This document shows, piece by piece, positions 49,524 to 58,523 of a DNA stretch of 64,000 bases; the stretch's first letter is position 1, and the number at the start of each line of letters is the position of its first letter. The notes under the pieces are model-generated. The model was not told the DNA's origin. It worked only from the letters and a program-made list of their open reading frames with translations, and did not search any database. A program made the translations under genes and the position numbers. Source of the stretch: Palsa-504 sp963835775 (lineage in GTDB: Bacteria > Actinomycetota > Actinomycetes > Streptosporangiales > Streptosporangiaceae); assembly GCA_963835775.1 (NCBI GenBank), contig CAWIHB010000015.1, forward strand, positions 48,390-112,389. Reading direction: 5' to 3'.

Positions 49524-51038
49524 TCAGCCGAGGGCGCCGGCCCGGGCGGCCGCGGCCGCCCGCTGCGGTGAGCCGCCCGGCAACTGCGTCGCGAGGGCCT
49601 GCCAGGCCGCGGCGTCATCCGCTCCCCAGGCGGCACTGACCCAGCGGCGCAGCAGCATGGCATCGCCACTGGCCAGCACCTCGGCCCGGAGTTGCTGCTC
49701 CAGCATGGCCCGGTATTCCACGATCGCCGGCGCCTCGGAATCCGGCAGCAGTGGACCCGGGTACGCGGCGACCGCCGCACCCACCCGGCCCTCGGCGAGC
49801 ATGTCGAGTACGGTTGCGAAGTCGGACGTGACCGGCCGCCGCAGCGCGTACGGCTGCGAGCCGAGCAGGCCGTCCCCGAGCAAGGTCCGCAGCCGTGACA
49901 TCTCGGCCCGCAGGGTGACCGGATGCAGCTCCGCCTCGGACAGCTCAACCGCGAGGCGAGGCCCGGCGAGCCCCCCACCCACCTCCCCTGCCCCCTTCAT
50001 TGCGAGCGCGAGGATGACCACGATCTCGCTGTGCCGCGGCCGCAGCCGCAGCGTGCGCCCGTCGATCTCGACCAGGGCGCAGTCGCGGCCGAGGGCCGCC
50101 AAGCGTACCTTGGTGAGCGCTGCATGCGGCCGGGCCGGGCCGGAGAAATGCACCACCAGGTGACCGGCCGGACCGACGGCCTCAGCGACCAGGCGACGGC
50201 CCTGCGTTCCGCTGGACGACGCCCCAGCGTCCGCGGCTTCCGCGGCGAAGCAGTCCCGGCCGACCGGTGTGGCCGCGAGCAGCCGCCCGCCGGGACTGAC
50301 CAGTGCGACCGCGGATCGCTCCGGCACGTGGCGGTTGGCGTACTCGTGCCGGGCTCGCTCGTCGGCCGCCGCCACGCGGATAGCGAGTTCCGCCTCGGCC
50401 GCCCGCGCCGTCGCCCGCACCAGCGCCAGTGCGTACGGGCTGGCAATGTTTGCGCTCCCGGTGATGTCGACGATGCCAAGCACCCGTCCGCTGTCCGGGT
50501 CCCGGATCGGGACGGCCGAGCAAGACCACGGGTGCACCACCGTGTTGTAATGCTCGCCGGCGAAGATCTGGACCGGACGCCCGACCGCCAGCGCGGTGCC
50601 CGGCGCATTGGTCCCGGCCTCCGCCTCCGACCACTCGGCGCCTTCGACGAAGTTCATCCGGCCGGCGCGTGCCAGCGTGCCAGCGTGTCCCTGGACCCAC
50701 AACAGGATCCCGGCCGCGTCGGTGACGGCAAAGATATGCTCGTCATCGCTGGCGCGCTCGCCGAGCAGCTCGTGAAACACCGGCAGAGCCGCAGCCAGCG
50801 GATGCCGGGACCGATAATCATCCAGCTCGTCAGCGTCCATCCGGATGGGCGGCAGGCGGCGCCCATCCTGGCTGGCGCCGGCGGCCACGCAGCGCTCCCA
50901 GGAGCCGGCGACCACGGAACGCACGAAGGACGGCATACTGTGCGATGAGACAAACTTCTCATGCGCTCGTCCCAGCCGCAGGGCGGCCGCACGCGCGTCC
51001 TCTTCAGCCCGCAGCGCGAGCTCACGATCCGGATGCAT
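49524..51038 (-). CDS. GAF-domain transcriptional regulator (AcoR-like sensor part, no sigma-54 domain)
   Basis: A 504-residue regulator. The N-terminal AcoR-type sensor includes SWERCVAAGASQ and a GAF domain (APGTALAVGRPVQIFAGEHY, VVHPWSCSAVPIRDPDSGRV). The C-terminal 150 residues include a winged-helix-like part (LRLRPRHSEIVVILALAMKG, LHPVTLRAEMSRLRTLLG). There is no AAA+ sigma-54 domain, as in other actinobacterial members next to aldehyde dehydrogenases. It probably activates the downstream aldehyde and alcohol dehydrogenase genes. Confidence 0.8.
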   Translation of the reverse strand: MHPDRELALRAEEDARAAALRLGRAHEKFVSSHSMPSFVRSVVAGSWERCVAAGASQDGRRLPPIRMDADELDDYRSRHPLAAALPVFHELLGERASDDEHIFAVTDAAGILLWVQGHAGTLARAGRMNFVEGAEWSEAEAGTNAPGTALAVGRPVQIFAGEHYNTVVHPWSCSAVPIRDPDSGRVLGIVDITGSANIASPYALALVRATARAAEAELAIRVAAADERARHEYANRHVPERSAVALVSPGGRLLAATPVGRDCFAAEAADAGASSSGTQGRRLVAEAVGPAGHLVVHFSGPARPHAALTKVRLAALGRDCALVEIDGRTLRLRPRHSEIVVILALAMKGAGEVGGGLAGPRLAVELSEAELHPVTLRAEMSRLRTLLGDGLLGSQPYALRRPVTSDFATVLDMLAEGRVGAAVAAYPGPLLPDSEAPAIVEYRAMLEQQLRAEVLASGDAMLLRRWVSAAWGADDAAAWQALATQLPGGSPQRAAAAARAGALG

Positions 51039-51092
51039 CGCAATCCGCAGTCAGCGCCGAACCACCATGGGAACCGCCTTTCCCTGCCCACC

Positions 51093-51317
51093 ATGATTGC
51101 TCACGTATCTCCACCAGGTAGCGCCAGAGGTCCCGGTACCTCCGGCCGGAGGTCCCGTCTGGCGCTCGCGCGGGCACGCTGCCTGCAGGTGCTCAAGGCC
51201 GGGAATCAACCCAGACCATTCAGCCCGGATCACGATAGGGAAGTCGCGGCATACGTGGACGGGGAGATCGGTGCGGCCGAACTGTACCGCAGGACGGCCC
51301 ATCTCGCCCGGTTATGA
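51093..51317 (+). pseudogene. VbhA-like antitoxin remnant of a Fic module
   Basis: A 74-codon frame ends FSPDHDREVAAYVDGEIGAA then ELYRRTAHLARL, the C-terminus typical of small antitoxins encoded just before Fic toxins. The helix that should hold the inhibitory Ser/Thr-x-x-x-Glu motif reads ARARCLQVLKAGNQ, with Lys at the Glu position, and the upstream part is unlike the family. The stop overlaps the Fic frame. Probably decayed. Confidence 0.5.
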
Positions 51318-51636
51318 CCTGCCTCACCTGCGGGAGATCCACAGGCGGATTTTCGGCGGCAGCTACAAGTGGGCAGGGCAAACCCGGACGGCAGCCATCG
51401 CCAAGGTCGCCGTGTTCTGCCTGCCGCGGTACGTAGAGTCCGCTGCGGCCGTTATCTTCCGTGAGCTGCACGATGAGGACTGCCTGCGGGGCCTGCGTCA
51501 CGACATGTTCGTTGCGAGGTCGGCCTGTTACCTGGGCGAGGTCAACGCCCTGCACCGGTTCCGCGAGGGTCCGCACATCGCAACGATGGGCGCATGGTCC
51601 GAGGCGGCGGGAAGTGATCAGCGGTGCAGTACCTAA
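51304..51636 (+). pseudogene. Fic-family protein, truncated at the active-site loop
   Basis: The frame reads YDLPHLREIHRRIFGGSYKW, then AGQTRTAAIAKVAVFCLPRY and LHDEDCLRGLRHDMFVARSA, and enters the Fic motif as HRFREGPHI instead of HPFREGNGR. After the FREG codons the homology ends abruptly. It lacks the AMP-transfer motif's Gly-Asn-Gly-Arg and the following helix, so it cannot be active. The second Fic gene near 61.3 kb is closely similar at the DNA level and keeps the missing part. Confidence 0.75.
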
Positions 51637-52270
51637 CGCGCACCAGCGTCGTGTTTCCGGTCACGGCGAAGGCCGGCGAATCGTCGAGGACCGTTGTCAC
51701 GGCGTTTTTCCCTAGCTGAGGGAGCGCCGAGCCCGTATAGGGCAACAAAGGTGGGCGGTCGTCCTGCCCGAACCAAGCGTCTCTTGGAGCAGTCTGCAAA
51801 CCTGCGCTACCAAGGTCCGGAGCAACGCTCCCGGAGGCTGCCCAAGTCGCTAAGCAGAGTCCAGCACGACTACGGGGACTCCCACCGTGCCACTTTGACC
51901 CTACATGCGGCCAGACGGCACTGCAACGAGAGCCGATTCACCTGGACAGACCTTGAATCCTGGCCTGGTCAGCCTCAGGCGAGCCACGGCGGTCAGGACG
52001 GCGCGAGGGGCGGCAAGGCTGGTGCGGCTGTGCGCGTGCGCGGGACCAAGGTCCCCGGGCGTGCGGGCCATCGGGCCTTGCCTGCGTCCGCTGGCGGGCG
52101 CGATGGTGGGCGATGGCGGCGCCGCCATCAGGGCGACGGCGTGCGGCCTGGCCTGGCGGGAACAGGAGGTGACAGGCAAGAGGCGCAACCTCCGCGGTGG
52201 CTGTGGGCTGGCCGCGTGACCACTGTCCGCGCCAGGACGCTTTCTGCAGGCATCGTAGGAGGAGGCAGTG
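51637..52270. other. 634-bp region of debris and hsp20 upstream DNA
   Basis: No complete gene is supportable. The first 80 bases hold a short fragment frame (TSVVFPVTAKAGESSRTVVT, then a stop) that looks like the end of a protein. The remainder contains a 104-codon open frame without family character and a DosR-like palindrome. A strong GGAGGAGG site at the end belongs to hsp20. Confidence 0.45.
52042..52055. promoter_or_regulatory. DosR/DevR-like box upstream of hsp20
   Basis: GGGACCAAGGTCCC is a perfect 14-bp palindrome. The published M. tuberculosis DosR consensus has the core GGGACTWWAGTCCC, from which this differs by one symmetrical base pair change per half. It lies about 215 bp before the hsp20 start, and hspX is a classical DosR target. 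Confidence 0.42.
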
Positions 52271-52753
52271 ATGGCAGTGATCAGGTTCGAGCCCTTCCGG
52301 GACCCTTTGGAGCGGCTCTTGTCGATGGCCGCGACCGGGATGCGTGCCCCGATCGGCATGCCCATGGATGTCTACCGCGCCGGGGATGGCAGCTATCATG
52401 TCGAGGCCGACCTGCCCGGCGTGGCCCCGGACAGCGTCGAGGTCACCGTCGAGCACAGCACCTTGACGATCCGGGCCGAACGCAGCCCGCATTACGGCGA
52501 GGGCGACCAGGTTATTGCCGCCGAGCGGCCCCAGGGGTCATTTACCCGGCAGCTGTCCCTCGGCGAGGGCGTGGACTCAGAGAACCTCACCGCCGCCTAC
52601 GCCGACGGTGTGCTGCGTGTGACCATTCCGGTCTCACCTAAGACCCAGGCCCGCCGGGTCGAGATCACTCATGCGCCCGGCGGCGGCCGCACCATCGCGG
52701 GGAGCACAGTTGAACAGGGTGGAGCGCCCGCCGGCAGCACCGGTGGCGGCTGA
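52271..52753 (+). CDS. Hsp20/alpha-crystallin small heat-shock protein
   Basis: A 160-residue chaperone. The alpha-crystallin domain spans about 35-130: MPMDVYRAGDGSYHVEADLP, GVAPDSVEVTVEHSTLTIRA and GEGVDSENLTAAYADGVLRV then TIPV, which is the canonical Ala-x-x-x-Gly-Val-Leu end. The N-terminus (VIRFEPFRDPLERLLSMA) and the Gly-rich tail are typical. The ATG follows AGGAGGAGG; the GTG just before it is a poorer start. First gene of the stress and storage island. Confidence 0.9.
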   Translation: MAVIRFEPFRDPLERLLSMAATGMRAPIGMPMDVYRAGDGSYHVEADLPGVAPDSVEVTVEHSTLTIRAERSPHYGEGDQVIAAERPQGSFTRQLSLGEGVDSENLTAAYADGVLRVTIPVSPKTQARRVEITHAPGGGRTIAGSTVEQGGAPAGSTGGG

Positions 52754-52843
52754 ACATCCGCCCGGTCGCACCGGCGCCAGCCGCCACGGCATCCCGGCTG
52801 GTGCGGGCCTGGGCCGGCAGAGAACGACGTGAGAAGGTGCACG

Positions 52844-54298
52844 ATGGCTGCTGGCGGGATCCGGGCCGAGCGGATGGACCCGGCGGACGTGGTGTGGCTG
52901 CATATGGACCGCCCGGCGAACCTGATGGTGGTCAATACCGTGCTGTGGTTCGACGTGCCGGCTGATCAGGCGTCGGTCCTGCAGGTGTTCCAGGAGCGCG
53001 TGGTCGGCCGGTTCCGCCGGTTCCGGCAGCGTGCCGCGGATCCGGCGCTCACGCTGGCTCCGTGGGCGGCGCCGGAGTGGGTCGACGACGCCGGCTTCGT
53101 GCTGGCGGAGCACGTGAGCCGGACCCGGCTGCCGGCGCCGGGGGACCAGGGGGCGTTGCAGCGAGCCGCCAGCGACCTGGCGGGGCGGCCGCTGCGGAAG
53201 GACCGGCCGCTATGGGAACTGCATCTGCTCGACGGCTATGGCGATGGCAGCGCGTTGCTGCTGCGGACCCACCACGCCATCGCCGACGGCGGCGCTCTCG
53301 TGCAGGTCCTGTTGTCGCTGACCGATCCGCTGGAGGCCGGGGAGCACACCGGTGTGCTGGCGGTGCACGATGACACGCCCGGGCTGCCGCTGCTGCCCGG
53401 GCCGGGCGGGCATGCTGCCGGGCGGGCGATGGCGGCGGCCAGGCGGGCGGGGTCGGCTGCCGGTGATCTCAGCGCGGTGCTGCGTGCCGCGCTCGCCGAT
53501 CCCCGCAAGGCAGCGGAACTGGCTGGCTCGGCCCGCGCCGACGCGGCCATGTTGGGCAAGCTCGGCTTCGGGCTGACCGCAGGCCGCAACCTGCTGCAGG
53601 GCCCGCTGGTGCCCGGCAAACAGCGGGCCTGGACCCGGCCGGTGCCAGTGGAGGCAGTCAAGGCCGCGGGCGCGGCGGCCGGCAGCACCGTCAACGATCT
53701 GATGCTGACCGCGATCACCTCGGCGCTGCGCCGCTACCTGCTCGAGCACGGCGCGCTGGCAGAAGAGGTGATCGTCATCGTGCCGGTCGACCTGCGCCCG
53801 GCCGGCGCACCGCTGCCCGCCGGGCTCGGCAACGAGTTCGGCCTGGTATTCGTCCGGCTGCCGACCGGGGAGACCGACCAGGGCCGTCGCCGCGCCCGCG
53901 TCAAGGCGCAGATGGATCAGGTCAAAAGCAGCCGTGAAGGCGTCTTCGTGTACACCATGCTCCAGTGGCTGGGCCAGCTCCCGGCCGCCGTGCAGAACGC
54001 TTGGGTCGACGCGTTCGCCGGCAAGGCCACCGCCATCGTCACCAACGTCAGCGGCCCGCGCTACCGGGTACAGCTCGCCGGGACACCGGTCGCGGGCATG
54101 ATGGGCTGGGTGCCTGTCACCGGCCCGCTGGGCCTCGGGCTCAGCATCGTCAGCTACGCCGGGCAGCTGTCGGTCGGCCTGGCCAGCGACGCACACCTGG
54201 TGCCCGACCACGACAGGCTCCTGGCCCTGCTCGACGACGAGGTCGGCGCCCTGCACACGCCCACGGCATCGTCCAGCCCACCAGAGCCAGGGAGCTGA
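52844..54298 (+). CDS. wax ester synthase / diacylglycerol acyltransferase (WS/DGAT)
   Basis: A 484-residue acyltransferase with the active-site motif HHAIADG (about residue 144), RMDPADVVWLHMDRPANLMV at the start, the second-domain TVNDLMLTAITSALRRYLLE and the conserved TNVSGPRYRVQLAGTPVAGM. It makes triacylglycerol or wax ester from acyl-CoA for storage. In M. tuberculosis tgs1 is a dormancy gene next to DosR targets. GAGAAGG precedes the ATG. It follows hsp20 after 90 bp. Confidence 0.9.
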   Translation: MAAGGIRAERMDPADVVWLHMDRPANLMVVNTVLWFDVPADQASVLQVFQERVVGRFRRFRQRAADPALTLAPWAAPEWVDDAGFVLAEHVSRTRLPAPGDQGALQRAASDLAGRPLRKDRPLWELHLLDGYGDGSALLLRTHHAIADGGALVQVLLSLTDPLEAGEHTGVLAVHDDTPGLPLLPGPGGHAAGRAMAAARRAGSAAGDLSAVLRAALADPRKAAELAGSARADAAMLGKLGFGLTAGRNLLQGPLVPGKQRAWTRPVPVEAVKAAGAAAGSTVNDLMLTAITSALRRYLLEHGALAEEVIVIVPVDLRPAGAPLPAGLGNEFGLVFVRLPTGETDQGRRRARVKAQMDQVKSSREGVFVYTMLQWLGQLPAAVQNAWVDAFAGKATAIVTNVSGPRYRVQLAGTPVAGMMGWVPVTGPLGLGLSIVSYAGQLSVGLASDAHLVPDHDRLLALLDDEVGALHTPTASSSPPEPGS

Positions 54299-54302
54299 CC
54301 TA

Positions 54303-54441
54303 CCGCGAGCTGGGCGTAGCCTCCTTCAAAGCCTGATGGATGGAAAGAGATGTCGAGCTCGCCATCAGGACAGATCAGGTTCCAGACGTCGGCTGCTGCC
54401 AGGGACGTGGCATCGTGGCTGAAGGGCAGCCCGTCCGGCAC
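54303..54441 (-). pseudogene. fragment of a nucleotidyltransferase-like hypothetical protein
   Basis: On the reverse strand a frame reads VPDGLPFSHDATSLAAADVW, then NLICPDGELDISFHPSGFEG and GYAQLA. It resembles, as I recall, the middle of actinobacterial proteins with a minimal nucleotidyltransferase fold (a Trp-Asn-Leu strand followed by Asp-Gly-Glu-Leu-Asp). Neither end of such a gene is present. Probably debris in the WS/DGAT downstream spacer. Confidence 0.38.
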
Positions 54442-54623
54442 CGCTTCGGCGGGGCGGCGCAATCCTGTGAGTCTTCTGTGGGTCGGCACGTGTGGGCATC
54501 AGCCGGGCCGCGAGCCACCATGGAACCAATCCGGCCGAGCCACCGGCCAGGTCCGAGCAGACAGGCCGCTCCGCAGCCATCGTCTGACGCAGATCATCAT
54601 CCACTGTGGTCACAGGAGGAACC

Positions 54624-54656
54624 ATGAGCACGATCACCGGCGGGAGGACCAAATGA
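54624..54656 (+). CDS. possible 10-residue leader peptide
   Basis: ATG preceded by CAGGAGGAACC, a better ribosome site than most genes here, opens MSTITGGRTK. Its TGA overlaps the ATG of the following membrane protein gene (ATGA). The strength of the site and the coupling suggest it serves to deliver ribosomes to the downstream gene rather than to make a functional peptide. Confidence 0.38.
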   Translation: MSTITGGRTK

Positions 54657-55831
54657 TGACCGAGCCGCAGCTTGACGCGCAAGGCGAGGCACACGAAGCG
54701 CTGAGCTCGGTCGTGGCCGCCTACGGCCCGCCCGTCCTGAGCAACCCGCGCATGCTCGGCAATCTGGTCACCGACCTGCTCCCCGATCTGCCGCGGGAAC
54801 GCAGCCTGCTGGTCACCGCGGCGGAGGCCGACATCGCGAGTGAGCTGACCCAGCGGGTGCGGAACGAGCATGTCGATCCGGGCACCGCGGTCCGCCTGGT
54901 CGCCTGGTCGCTCGTCGACCGCAAGGCGATCGACCCGGGCGCCAGCACGTGGGTCACCACCGAGTACGCCCAGGCCCTGGGTCATCCGGTCTGGGCGGAT
55001 GCCCTGCCGCCGCCGATCGGGCCGGCCTTCCCCCCGCGGGAAACGGTCACCACCTGCGGCCACTACGGATCGTCCCAGACGGCCCCCGTCATCGGAGCCG
55101 CAGGCGACTACCCCCCGTTCCGGGTGCCGCCCGCCCTTCCGGCCAGACGGCGCAGTCGCTGGCCGGTCTTCGCGGCCATCGGCACCGCCGCGGTCGTGGT
55201 GATCTTCGCGGTTACCGCCTTCGCCGGGGGCTTGTTCAAGCCGGCGCCGGCACCGACCGCCGCACCCACGCATCCGCCTACTCACCGGGCGACCACCCCG
55301 GCGCCGAGGACGCGTGTGGCCAGCCTCGTCGAGTTGCTGCCGGCGGACATAAACCACCCCGCGGGCCAGTGTTCGCAGACAAAGCCGGACTTTACCCCGG
55401 CCGGTCTGGCCCAGGCGATCCAGTGCAGCGACCCCGGATTGCCGAACGGCCTCATCGAGGCGTATCAGATGAACAGTTACGCCAGCTACCGGACGTCCTG
55501 GGCGAACTTCAACAACTGGTGGGGCTTCGCCAGCTACTCGCCGGGATCGACCTGCCCGCCGGCCGGCAGCGACAGGGCGCAGGCCGAAGGGACCACGGGC
55601 TGGTATGACCTTTACTTCCCGCAGCGGCAGGGCCAGGTGCTGGAGTGTGAGTGGACCGAAACCGGCAACACCCTTGACACCCCCGCGTACGCGTGGACAT
55701 TCCCGACCGAGAACGCGTTCATCATCGCCTACGGGCCGCAGCACTCGACGTTCGCCACCCTCAATACCTGGTGGACGAACCACGCGGACCCGGCCGCGGC
55801 GCCCACTCCCGCGGCGTCACCCTCGTCATGA
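54653..55831 (+). CDS. single-pass membrane protein with unknown cytoplasmic and outer domains
   Basis: A 392-residue protein. The cytoplasmic N-domain (about 1-115, HEALSSVVAAYGPPVLSNPR, LLPDLPRERSLLVTAAEADI) is helical and resembles effector-type domains fused to actinobacterial kinases. One helix follows at about 177-199 (VFAAIGTAAVVVIFAVTAFA), then a Pro/Thr-rich linker and an outer domain of about 160 residues rich in Trp, Tyr and Cys (NSYASYRTSWANFNNWWGFA). It may be a sensor or anchoring protein. I do not recognise a named family. Confidence 0.6.
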   Translation: MMTEPQLDAQGEAHEALSSVVAAYGPPVLSNPRMLGNLVTDLLPDLPRERSLLVTAAEADIASELTQRVRNEHVDPGTAVRLVAWSLVDRKAIDPGASTWVTTEYAQALGHPVWADALPPPIGPAFPPRETVTTCGHYGSSQTAPVIGAAGDYPPFRVPPALPARRRSRWPVFAAIGTAAVVVIFAVTAFAGGLFKPAPAPTAAPTHPPTHRATTPAPRTRVASLVELLPADINHPAGQCSQTKPDFTPAGLAQAIQCSDPGLPNGLIEAYQMNSYASYRTSWANFNNWWGFASYSPGSTCPPAGSDRAQAEGTTGWYDLYFPQRQGQVLECEWTETGNTLDTPAYAWTFPTENAFIIAYGPQHSTFATLNTWWTNHADPAAAPTPAASPSS

Positions 55832-56492
55832 CCCAGGCCTGGCTGCGCGGAACGCACTAGGTGAGGAGGGCAGGCCTCACCCGCGAGTTCCGCGCGGCCG
55901 CCGAGCCGGACCGGGTCAGCATCCCCGAAGCCCGCCGATGGGCTAGGCACCATAGATCAGCGCGCTCCGTCGAGATCATGAAGGTCGCGCAAGGTAGTCG
56001 CTACTCGAGCGGAATAGGCAGGCCAACAGGGTCCAGGTGCACGAGCTTCCACCCCACCTTGCCGTCCGTCACGACAAGCCCTCCGTCGCTTACCCGTCCT
56101 TTCTCCGGGCATGCGGGCCAAGCCGCGCACCCCCTGGCCGCGGTTTGACGGCGGTCAGGTCCAGCACACGTGTGTTACGCATGTTCCTGGATTAGCTGTC
56201 AGTGCTGCCATCACCGCATTTTTGGGTCAAATCAGGACCAAAGTCCTTTGCCTGATGCCGCGCCGGGCCGGTTTACTAGCGCCGTGCGTGCTGAGGAGCG
56301 CCTGGATACCGGTTTCGATGCCGTCCAGGCAGGGTCGGCGGACCTGCTTCACCGCGGATCGGTGGTCACCTCCTCGGTGGACTGCTGCGGGCAAGGTATG
56401 ACCGGCCCGGTCCGGCTGGGCGCACCAAGCCCGTTGCCGGACCGGACTCGATAGCAGGCTTGCGGTGCAAGCTGGGCATAGCGGAGGCAGAA
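55832..56492. other. 661-bp spacer before the glycogen operon
   Basis: No gene is supportable. On the reverse strand a short frame (VTDGKVGWKLVHLDPVGLPI, ending at 56001) has a GGAGG site but is only 23 codons. The right half carries a DosR-like palindrome and probably the promoter of the CBM48-glgA-GH57 operon. Base composition is lower in GC around 56210-56260. Confidence 0.45.
56235..56246. promoter_or_regulatory. DosR/DevR-like box upstream of the glycogen operon
   Basis: GGACCAAAGTCC, flanked by A and T so that AGGAC and GTCCT form perfect arms, matches the DosR core GGACTWWAGTCC at eleven of twelve positions. It lies about 250 bp before the CBM48 gene in an AT-richer patch. Together with the similar box before hsp20 it suggests common control of the island. 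Confidence 0.42.
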
Positions 56493-57011
56493 GTGATCAA
56501 GTCCAGAGGCACGAAGGGCAAGGCCAGGGTTACGTTCACCGTTGATCCCCAGGTGGGCGCACAGGCCGCTGCAGTGTGCGGGGAGTGGAACGAGTGGTCG
56601 GCCGACGCCGACGTCATGCAGCGGGACGCCGAGGGGGGATTCAGCGCGACAGTCGACCTGGACGCGGGGCGGGCCTACCGGTTCCGGTACCTCCTGGACG
56701 GCCAGCGGTGGGACAACGACTGGGCCGCCGACGCCTACGTCCTCAACGACTTCGGGGGAGACGATTCGGTCGTGGACCTGACCGCGCTGGCCAAGGCGGT
56801 CCCGTCGGCCACGAGAAGGACGCCGGCCAAGAAGGCAACATCCGCGGAGCCCGCCAAGAAGGCAACATCCGCGGCGAAGCGAGCCGGGACGCCGGCGAAG
56901 TCAGTGCCGGCCAGGGCGCGGCGGTGCCCGGGGCGGTGCCGTAGCCGGATTGAGTCCCCGCACCACGCGGCTGGCCTCTGCGGCTTTTCCGGGAGCCAGC
57001 CATGTTCGTGA
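56493..57011 (+). CDS. CBM48 glycogen-binding protein with Lys/Ala-rich tail
   Basis: A 172-residue protein. The CBM48 (isoamylase-N/AMPK-beta) domain covers about 5-85: KARVTFTVDPQVGAQAAAVC, GEWNEWSADADVMQRDAEGG, GRAYRFRYLLDGQRWDNDWA and ADAYVLNDFGGDDSVVDL. A histone-like tail follows with two copies of AKKATSA. GGAGG stands five bases before the GTG start. The last ten bases overlap the glycogen synthase gene. It probably binds glycogen and could target or tether the operon's enzymes. Confidence 0.82.
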   Translation: MIKSRGTKGKARVTFTVDPQVGAQAAAVCGEWNEWSADADVMQRDAEGGFSATVDLDAGRAYRFRYLLDGQRWDNDWAADAYVLNDFGGDDSVVDLTALAKAVPSATRRTPAKKATSAEPAKKATSAAKRAGTPAKSVPARARRCPGRCRSRIESPHHAAGLCGFSGSQPCS

Positions 57012-58474
57012 TGATGGTTGCATCGGAGTGTGCGCCGGTGGCGGCAGCGGGCGGGCTGGGGCAGGTCATCTTCGGGCTGAGCCGGGAGTTGGAGCTCCGG
57101 GGCCATGCCGTGGAGATCATCATGCCGAAATACGACTGCATGGACTACGACCAGGTCTTCGGGCTCGCGGTCGCCTATCAGGACCTGTGGGTGCCGTGGT
57201 ACAGCGGGTCCGTGCACTGCACGGTGTGGTTCGGGTTCGTTCACGGCAGGAAGTGCTTTTTCATCGACCCGCACTCACCGGATCAGTTCTTCGGCCGCGG
57301 TCACTTGTACGGCTCGCCTGACGATGCGGCCAGGTTTGCGTTCTTGTCCAAGGCGGCCATGGAGTTCATGTGGAAGGCCGGCAAACGGCCCGAGGTGATC
57401 CATTGTCACGACTGGCAGACGGCGCTCGTGCCGGTGCTTCTGTATGAGATCTACCAGCACCTCGGCATGCACGATCAGCGTGTCTGCTATACGATCCACA
57501 ATTTCGCGCATCAGGGTATCTGCGGTGAGCACATCCTGTGGGCGACGGGCCTGACCCGCCCGGAGCACTTCTTCGATGGCCACCGGCTGCGCGATAACTT
57601 CAACCACGGCGCGATCAACCTGATGAAAGGCGGTATCGTCTACTCGAACTTCATCACCACGGTGTCGCCGCAACACGCCTGGGAGACCACCTACACCGAT
57701 CAGGGGATGGGACTGGGGCACACGCTGTACATCCACCGGGGCAAGTTCGGCGGCGTCCTCAACGGCATCGACTACGAAGTCTGGAACCCGGAGATCGACA
57801 TCCTGATCCCGTCGAACTACACCGCCGGTACGGTCGAGCGGAAATATGCGAACAAAGATGCCCTGCGGGACCGGCTGCTATTGCGGAAGGAGTACAAGCC
57901 GCTCATCGCTTACCTGGGCCGGATCGACCACCAGAAGGGCTCCCATCTCATCGAGCAGGCCATTTTCTATGCTTTGTCCAATGGCTCGCAGTTCGTCTTG
58001 CTTGGTGCGTGTCCCGAACCGGCCGTCAATGATCACTTCTGGCACCTGAAGCACGACCTGAACGATAACTCCGACTGTCACCTGGAAATAGGGTTCGACG
58101 AGGGCCTGGCCCACCTGATCTACGCCGGCGCCGACATGCTGGTGATGCCCAGCCTGTTCGAGCCGTGCGGGCTGAGCCAGATGACGGCCCTCAAGTACGG
58201 CACCGTCCCCGTCGTGCGCGCCATCGGCGGCCTGGTGGACACGGTCTTCGACCGCGATTACTCCGCACGTCACCCGGACGACCGGAACGGCTACGTGTTC
58301 CACCAGGTCGACAACCCGGCGCTGGACTCCGCGATGGCGCGTGCCATCGGGCTCTGGTTCTCCTACCCGGACGAATTCCGCCAGCTTATGCTGAACGGAA
58401 TGCGCCAAGATCACTCCTGGGCCCACGCAGGCCAGGACTACGCGAACATCTATGACCACATCCGCCACAAGTAA
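57002..58474 (+). CDS. glgA: glycogen synthase, GT5 family
   Basis: A 490-residue GT5 enzyme: MFVMMVASECAPVAAAGGLG at the start, VIHCHDWQTALVPVLLYEIY, YTIHNFAHQGICGEHILWAT, TVSPQHAWE, LNGIDYEVWNPEID and the C-terminal MPSLFEPCGLSQMTALKYGT with the family Glu. The usual N-terminal Lys-x-Gly-Gly-Leu donor-binding lysine is replaced (AAAGGLGQV), so donor choice (ADP- or UDP-glucose) may differ from E. coli GlgA. It elongates alpha-1,4-glucan and is in the operon of CBM48 and GH57 proteins. Confidence 0.9.
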   Translation: MFVMMVASECAPVAAAGGLGQVIFGLSRELELRGHAVEIIMPKYDCMDYDQVFGLAVAYQDLWVPWYSGSVHCTVWFGFVHGRKCFFIDPHSPDQFFGRGHLYGSPDDAARFAFLSKAAMEFMWKAGKRPEVIHCHDWQTALVPVLLYEIYQHLGMHDQRVCYTIHNFAHQGICGEHILWATGLTRPEHFFDGHRLRDNFNHGAINLMKGGIVYSNFITTVSPQHAWETTYTDQGMGLGHTLYIHRGKFGGVLNGIDYEVWNPEIDILIPSNYTAGTVERKYANKDALRDRLLLRKEYKPLIAYLGRIDHQKGSHLIEQAIFYALSNGSQFVLLGACPEPAVNDHFWHLKHDLNDNSDCHLEIGFDEGLAHLIYAGADMLVMPSLFEPCGLSQMTALKYGTVPVVRAIGGLVDTVFDRDYSARHPDDRNGYVFHQVDNPALDSAMARAIGLWFSYPDEFRQLMLNGMRQDHSWAHAGQDYANIYDHIRHK

Positions 58475-58523
58475 GATCCGCGCGCATGCCAGGTAAAGTA
58501 AATAAACTAAAGGAGCCGGAGCA

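Noticed and set aside
51905..52219. A 104-codon frame upstream of hsp20.
   Set aside because: Arg/Ala-rich composition, no ribosome site and no domain character; it overlaps a palindromic regulatory element.
55861..56148. A 95-codon frame in the spacer before the CBM48 gene.
   Set aside because: No start context and no family resemblance; composition is like spacer DNA.
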